Shown here in pieces: positions 56,511 through 62,000 of a DNA stretch of 62,000 bases. The translations under genes were made by a program, and so were the position numbers. The notes below the pieces were generated by a model. It was given only the letters and a program-made list of their open reading frames with translations. It was not told the origin of the DNA and made no database searches. This stretch comes from Adiantum capillus-veneris (lineage: Eukaryota > Streptophyta > Polypodiopsida > Polypodiales > Pteridaceae): NCBI GenBank assembly GCA_014529385.2, contig CM043955.1:148383640-148445639 (forward strand), read 5' to 3'. Numbering within the stretch: the first letter of the stretch is position 1; each line of letters begins with the position of its first letter.

Positions 56511-58870
56511 TGGTCTAAAGATCTTGGGTACAGGCTAGATGTCGGGGATGATTGAAGAAAGTGTCGTACAAACCCGTAGTTGTTGGAAAGGAAGCCGTGT
56601 GTTATTTCCATATTTGGATGTGAAAGGAACATTAATACGCAAGACATTGGCTCACCAGTGCTTTGCTCAATATGTCTGCCAAATATGGTGCCCTACCAAA
56701 ATCATGAATAGTTCTTGAGGGGAAGGAAGATGTAGCCTATTGTAACTAGATATAAAGAGAAGTCCTTTCTCCAAGTGTATGCACCTTGAGGAGCTATGGA
56801 TTTATGCAAGACCTTCACAAGGGTGATAGAATTCACAACATCGGGGTCTATTGGAGAAAGATGTCATGCTTGGTGATGCTTTCATTGATATGAATGCCAA
56901 ACATGATGATCTTAAAAAAGCATAAAAAGTGCTTGATGGACATTCACTCTTGCATGCCATCTATCTTGCAACACGTTTATTACAAGATATTCCTAACATA
57001 GTTGTGGCAAGAAAGCTATGACCTTTCTTATCCTAATGCGAAGAGAGGGGCTTTCTCCGCATGCAATCATGTATGCTTACACCATGAAGGCATGTGGCCT
57101 TATGCTTGCAAGACCTTCACAAAGGTGAGAGAGCTCACCAATCATATTGGTAATTAGAGTTTTTTGGAGAAACATGATGTGCTTGATATTTGATTAATAT
57201 GTATATCAAACGTATGTCCCTTACAAAAGCACATAAAGTTTATGATGAGATTTCTATCCAAAATGTTTTCTATTGGACCACAATGATGGCTCTTATGCCC
57301 AAAATTCTTGTGGCAGGAAAGTTGTCTTAACCAAAAAAAAAGGAAGACCTTTCTCCATATGCAATCACCAATGCTAGCACCTTGAGGGAATACTAGAGAA
57401 ACATGTTGAGAATGGCAATGCTTTGGTTGTGGAAATTTAGCTTTGAGCTAACATATCTAGATGCAAAGAGAGGGGCTTTCTCCAAATTCAATGACATAAA
57501 CTTGCACCATGAAGGCATGTGGTCATATGCAAGAACTTCACATGGGTGAGAGAATTCACAATGAGATTGTTAGTTAGAGTCTACTAGATAAAAATGGTGT
57601 TCTTGGTAGTGATTTGGTTGATATGTCTATTGAATGTAGTGCCCTTATGAAAGTAGAAGAAGTTGTTGAATAGATTTTTGGAACACATTGATTATAGGAG
57701 GATATGCCCAACATGGTTGTGGCACACCGATTTTGATTGGATGCAAAGGGAAGGTCTCTCTCTAGAAGAAATAAATTATGCTTGCACCTTAAGCTCCTAT
57801 AACCTTACACAAGATGTTGACATGTATGAGAGAATTCTCAAATGAGTTTCCTTGTTAGGGGCTATTGGACAAAGATTTCTCTCTTGGCCGTGCTTTGTTT
57901 GAGATGTATGCGTAATGTGGTGTGATTATATAAAGCGCAAAAACTCCTTCATGGGTGTGTCTCTTGCAACCAACATGTTGGTTGCAAGAGATGACATATG
58001 CAATGTGTTGGTTGATGAATGATATGATCAACATGACTGTGGAAATGAATCTTTGGTCTATTTCAACCAAGCATCAAGTAAAGTCCTTTCTCCAAATACA
58101 AGAACCTATTCTTGCACCTTGAAATCTTGTGGCTGTATGCAAGACCTTCACATGGATGAAGAGTTCAGGATGAGGTTGCTAGTCAAAGACTATTTGAGAA
58201 ATGTGTTATGCTTGGTAATGCTTTGGTCAATATGTATGCCAACCTTGGTGCCCTTATGAAAGCAAATAAAATTCTTGATGAATTTTCTATAGGAAATGTT
58301 TCCTCTTGGAACACATGAAGTGAAAGGTGTGCCCAACATAGATGTTGCAAGGAAACTCTTGGTTGTTTTAATCAGATGCAAAGTAAAGATTTCTTGCTAG
58401 ATAAAATCTCTTGGAGTCCTCTTATAGGAGGATATTCCGAGCAAGAATTGCCAAGGAGGCAATGAGTTGTTTTTATTGGATGCATTAGTAGGGAACCTCC
58501 CCAATTGTGACGACTTTTCTTAGTGAGCTCAATGCATGTAGATACTAATAGTTTCTAGATAAGAACCAAATTATTTTTGATAGCATGAAGGGATAATTTG
58601 GCATTATATTAGACAAAGAGCACTACACTTTAATGGTTGATCTTTTTGGGCAAGCAAGGCATTTTGACAAAGCTATGAGAGTAATCAAGTCAATGACATC
58701 ATCTAAATATGCTAATTTGGTCTGCTCTTCTAGGTGCTTGTAAAGATTAAAGAAATGTGGGAGATTGGACAACTAGCCTTTGAGTGTGCAATTGAATTCG
58801 CAAAACAGTGTTGCAGTATGTATGTAACATTCTCTAGATTTTTACCTGGCCTTGTGTGAAGTTAGAATTA
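56511..58870 (+). pseudogene. PPR (pentatricopeptide repeat) pseudogene
   Basis: Plus-strand translation across many stops and shifts gives repeated PPR phrases. Examples are a SALLNMSAKYGALPKS-type unit at about 56650, the ATG-free TRTYSCTLKSCGCMQDLHMD at 58098-58157 and EEINYACTLSSYNLTQDVDM at 57762-57821. Near the end, LVDLFGQARHFDKAMRVI at about 58637 and SLLGACKD at about 58727 are the post-repeat E-type motif. This is the P-L-S repeat layout of plant organelle RNA-editing/processing proteins. The gene is dead. Several near-identical modules of about 370-500 bp (each with a 'pages of an alert' pattern CTTTCTCCAA...CACCTTGA...AGACCTTCAC) suggest internal repeat expansion. The left part may lie at 33985-34110. 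Confidence 0.75.
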
Positions 58871-59278
58871 AGTTTCGATCCCTATGCTTAGGGAAGGCAT
58901 AGTGGTAGAGTAGGAAGCATGTATTATAGTAATGTGCACATAGTTGGACTTTAACCCAAATGACACATGACGTACAATCCACTAGCCTACCTTGACCCCC
59001 AATATATTTTACTCATTTTTGGAAAACCATGTAAGATGAATCCATCATTATGATGATTACACACACTACCCATCTTCACATTTGTATTCAAATCGATTAC
59101 ATTATTATGAAGTTGAGTTGTGTGCTATGTTTTTTCCTTAGAAACAAGGTTTTGGTGCTGACTTGATAATGCGATGTTACAAAAGTTATGGACACTTAAG
59201 AGACTTAAATTGAGTTGCAAGATTTGGATATAGCCATTGCAACAAATCAGACACTATTTTGCACCAAAATGATGACAA
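58871..59278. other. No gene recognised
   Basis: AT-rich spacer without a convincing frame. Confidence 0.4.
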
Positions 59279-59903
59279 AAAGCTCGCAAAAAGCGAGACA
59301 AATACAAAAGCATGATATTAGAAGCTCACAAATATAATGTACTCATTCAAGGGTTTGTAGAGGAATTCTCCAACAATTGGGATGACTTTGCGAAAGCAGT
59401 CATAAAAGAAGGCTCGGATTATTTGCATTTGGAAATAAGAGGGTATGCTTCTAGAGATTTTATACAGGTTGAAAGTGTTCAAGATCTGCTGCAGATACCA
59501 AGTGTCTAAAAATTTATTGATGCAAAAATTGAAGTTGTCTTAGATGAATGTCTTCTACAAGATGACAAACCACTTTTGACTATTGATGAGGAAATAGCAG
59601 AATTTGTACTTGCAAAGATGACCTATCTTGATTTGCAGCAAAAGATTTGGGTTTTGGGGAATGAAGCTATAAAGCTTCAAAATTCACAGTGTGAAAACAA
59701 TGAAGTGTTTATGGGTGCTATACAGGTTGAAGAGACACAAGAGGATAGGATAGAAGGGTAAGAGACCTACTCAGAGATGGTCTCTAATTTGGGTGACATT
59801 TTCAATCTGTGTGAAGATTCCAATAAAGATGCTTGCCAAGGAGTGCCTGTTATGCAAGGCGCTAAGAATTTGGGTTGTGTACAGATATGCGAACAATATC
59901 CAA
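59279..59903 (+). pseudogene. Unidentified coding-like frame with two stops
   Basis: A single frame from about 59279 (KARKKRDKYKSMILEAHKYN) runs to 59903, with TAA at 59507-59509 and TAA at 59759-59761. The composition is acidic and helical (FVEEFSNNWDDFAKAV, EIAEFVLAKMTYLDLQQKI, NLGDIFNLCEDSNKDACQ). No family recognised. It stops where the short LTR begins, so the element probably inserted into it or next to it. Confidence 0.4.
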
Positions 59904-60067
59904 TGTCACGACACGGGTCCTACGGGCAGGGCCCTACCCTAAAGGGGGGTCACGGACCGCGGCCACGGGCCAGCTAGCAGTGTGGACAGGGGATCCTAGG
60001 GCTAAGAGCCTATAAGTATGGGCGGTTGGGTGGAGGATCCAGGTCTCTAGCTCCTAGGGTTCTTACA
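59904..60067 (+). repeat. Short LTR (164 bp), TRIM-like
   Basis: Begins TGTCACGACACGG and ends GGGTTCTTACA. It is GC-rich compared with its surroundings. A TATA-like CCTATAAGTATGG is at about 60009. It is followed after one base by a primer-binding site, as a 5' LTR should be. Length and compactness fit TRIM/SMART-type elements, but a partner LTR was not seen in the window. Confidence 0.6.
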
Positions 60068-60068
60068 T

Positions 60069-60080
60069 TGGTATCAGAGC
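60069..60080 (+). promoter_or_regulatory. Primer-binding site of the short-LTR element
   Basis: TGGTATCAGAGC, the complement of plant initiator tRNA-Met, one base after the LTR end at 60067. Confidence 0.85.
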
Positions 60081-60589
60081 TAAGTTTGGAAGGCAGGTCA
60101 TGGTCCTCTCCACTTCTCCTTTTTTGCATGTTCATGCAAGAAAAATTACGAAGCTTGGTTGTGCGGGCATGGCCGCTTAGCAGGCACCGTAGTCGAGCTT
60201 GGCTCGTGTGCAGGGCCACTTGCAGCGAGAGAGGAGGGAACAGAGACCACGACCAAACACAGCCAGGGTGGGCTCATCTTGAGCAGGACGGGCTGGGGGA
60301 CAATTCACGTCACAGGGGCGACCTCCGGGCAGCACTGCAACGCACGGAAATTCTCTTTCTCTCTCTCGCGCGGCACTCTGCTGCGCCATCGCCAGGCCTG
60401 GAGTTTTTTTTTTCCCACTTAAGCGCCCAAAGGCCTTTGCCCTTAGGGCAAAGGACATTTTTTTGTGTCCTCTAAGGATCAGTGCCCACCACGGGCTTCT
60501 GCAGCGGCGGCAGGTGACATGATGGACTACCTTGCATGTATCACTAACTAAAATACATCGGCCATGCAGCAAACAATAGACCCGAAACA
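60081..60589 (+). other. Interior of the short-LTR element
   Basis: GC-rich, with no conserved frame. Open frames on both strands (60026-60475 plus, 60177-60665 minus) look like composition effects. GCCCAAAGGCCTTTGCC and CTTAGGGCAAAGG at about 60425-60450 form a small inverted repeat (AAAGGCCTTTGCCC with GGGCAAAGG). Confidence 0.4.
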
Positions 60590-60755
60590 ACTGCAAAGTT
60601 TGGAAAGCTCGCATTCCTAAAAATGGTTTGAGATGTGATGGTCGAGCAAAGAAGTTTAGGTACACATACCATCGTGTTTGTTTGAGAAAGGGAACTTGTG
60701 CTTGCCAACCTCAGGTAAAGGTTCCAAACAAGGCTACTAGGCAAAGACAATGTTG
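60590..60755 (+). pseudogene. Possible exon of an unidentified gene
   Basis: The frame KVWKARIPKNGLRCDGRAKK continues with YHRVCLRKGTCACQPQ. It is basic and Cys-rich (CDG, C-L-R-K-G-T-C-A-C). A possible donor CAG/GTAAAG follows QPQ at about 60715. It may be an upstream exon of the gene at 61352-61675, but no joining evidence exists. Confidence 0.35.
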
Positions 60756-61351
60756 ATGCTCGGTTTAAGGTTCATGGAAGCTCGAGCATCAACACGACAA
60801 GTTTATACCGGTAAATTCTGAGGTAAGCCTTCAATTTCAATTGTATTTATCAATCTATTCAATACCTATTTGAATAAATATAGCATCAGTACAATCAGAC
60901 ATGCACGGCATGTCTTGAAAAGTTATCGTGCTACGTCTAAGCCGGATGTTTTGAGTCACTCCGGATTTGCAAATAGCTTTTCCATGCTTCGACAACCAAT
61001 TTCAGGTGTGCGGGCAATTTAGTCACTCCAAACACAAGCACGGCTTGTGACAGGCGTTTTAAGCATTACACTTTTGTTGGCATCGAACCAATCCTGAACG
61101 TGCCAACATGACTCAAGCATGACATGAGTACCTGCCACCCTGATCTGTGGCACGGATCAATAGCAGTTCAATTATGATTCCCATGGAATCTCAAGGAGAT
61201 CAGCACACCCTCTGACTCGACTTCATGAAGGGTGCACACAGCTCGGCATGGCTGACTTCTTGTCACTGCTTCCAGAAGCCGGCAAACATGCTCGACACAC
61301 GGCACTAACCAATTTGAATTGAAATTGCTTGACAAGGTTATTTCATTACAG

Positions 61352-61675
61352 ACAAGCGTATATGATATATGACGGTGTATATGACACACACGATAATTCT
61401 TTCTCACGCAATAGACAAGGCTATGAGCTTCATTTGAGCGAGTTTTCCTTGACATCTCTATTCAACTGGCTACAGGAGGATGACCAGGTTAGACCATGTT
61501 CAGTTTTGTTTATTTTTTCATGTTTACACCATTGATTGGAAAGTACTGCTTTTGTGCAACGCAAAGTGCTTTGATAATTTTATAGGAAGAAAGGCTTCTC
61601 CCTTGTGCCAAGGTCCTGCCCAATGACTTGGCATCAAGGGCATTGGCACACAAGTTTGGGAAACTGGCAAAATAG
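61352..61675 (+). CDS. Last two exons of an unidentified gene
   Basis: Exon 61352-61487 (acceptor TTTCATTACAG, donor CCAG/GTTAGA) and exon 61586-61675 (acceptor TTTTATAG, stop TAG 61673-61675) join in phase 0 across a 98-bp intron. The product segment reads AYMIYDGVYDTHDNSFSRNR, then ELHLSEFSLTSLFNWLQEDD, then EERLLPCAKVLPNDLASRAL and ends HKFGKLAK. No family is recognised. The small intron and mixed composition resemble genes A-C at 8483-14545. Upstream exons are not established. Confidence 0.45.
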
Positions 61676-62000
61676 GGCATCTCACCTCATAGCATACCTA
61701 CCAATTTAGATTGTGCAAGGCACTAATGGTTTTGCCTCTAACGTTTGAGGCTATCACTCTCGCCAAGGGCATAAAAGTATGTATGCAAGGCATGCTAACC
61801 AGGTGGCATGAATTCCACCGCTTCAGAGAATATGCTTCCGCTATCACACTAGACACTCTGTTCACTGACAACCTAAGTTCTGGATTGTTTAAATTTATGG
61901 TTGCAGTCACTGCACAATACCACTAAATGGAACCTAAATCTACGACTTATTTTACAGGCAAAGTGCCATATTATGTCATTTTTGCCAAGTCACGACCCCA
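61676..62000. other. No feature recognised
   Basis: A plus-strand frame at 61711-61926 is open but unremarkable. The final bases AGTCACGACCC resemble the first bases of the 59904 LTR (TGTCACGAC), too short to call. Confidence 0.35.

Noticed and set aside
60066-60082. Initiator tRNA gene (TGGTATCAGAGC)
   Set aside because: Only the 12-base complement is present, next to an LTR end; there is no cloverleaf. It is a primer-binding site.
60026-60665. Overlapping 149- and 162-codon ORFs on opposite strands
   Set aside because: Both result from GC-rich composition inside the short-LTR element; no domain or codon pattern supports either.
61987-62000. Start of a second short LTR at the window end
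   Set aside because: Only about nine bases resemble the 59904 LTR start, too few to support a call.

Overview
The window looks like repeat-rich nuclear DNA of a land plant. Evidence: Ty3/gypsy chromovirus and Ty1/copia elements with plant-style gag-pol, primer-binding sites matching plant initiator tRNA-Met (TGGTATCAGAGC), a hAT fossil, short spliceosomal introns of 66-140 bp, and a decayed PPR gene whose repeat and E-type wording resembles fern/lycophyte PPR families. A fern is my best guess (inference; no taxonomic search was possible). I see no intact ordinary host gene, rRNA, tRNA gene or CRISPR. Layout: 1-673 is the end of an LTR related to a nested element further right. 767-8200 is an LTR element encoding Gag and a retropepsin domain, then a W-x-P-K-repeat region and a 3' LTR, but no recognisable reverse transcriptase. 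8483-14545 differs in style: three intron-containing genes (A minus, B plus, C minus) without retroelement signatures. Gene C can be spliced in silico into a five-exon, 821-codon frame with a D-D-CxxH-E layout like eukaryotic cut-and-paste transposases. Each gene carries one or two lesions. 14771-19864 holds fossils and 3' ends of several LTR elements. 19865-23320 is mostly featureless. 23325-24420 is a hAT transposase fossil, 24780-26260 an antisense copia fossil, and 26568-32006 two 1.6-kb direct repeats around a copia 5' fragment. 33020-33800 carries a cluster of related palindromes. The right half is a dated stack of insertions. A chromovirus (34143-50735, TSD TTGCG) sits next to or inside a PPR pseudogene. 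Its integrase is split by a 7.9-kb Gag-only LTR element (36449-44325, TSD CTAG). A young copia element with an intact 1324-codon polyprotein (50940-56505, TSD ATTTA) inserted 200 bp beyond the chromovirus. LTR divergence seen by eye gives the order chromovirus oldest, then the Gag-only element, then copia. The Gag-only element has no enzymes and must borrow them from other elements. 56511-58870 is the right part of the PPR pseudogene. 59904-60080 is a very short (164 bp) LTR with TATA box and PBS. 61352-61675 holds the last two exons of an unidentified gene. The best candidates for something undescribed are the A/B/C gene block, the Gag-only element family, and the palindrome cluster.
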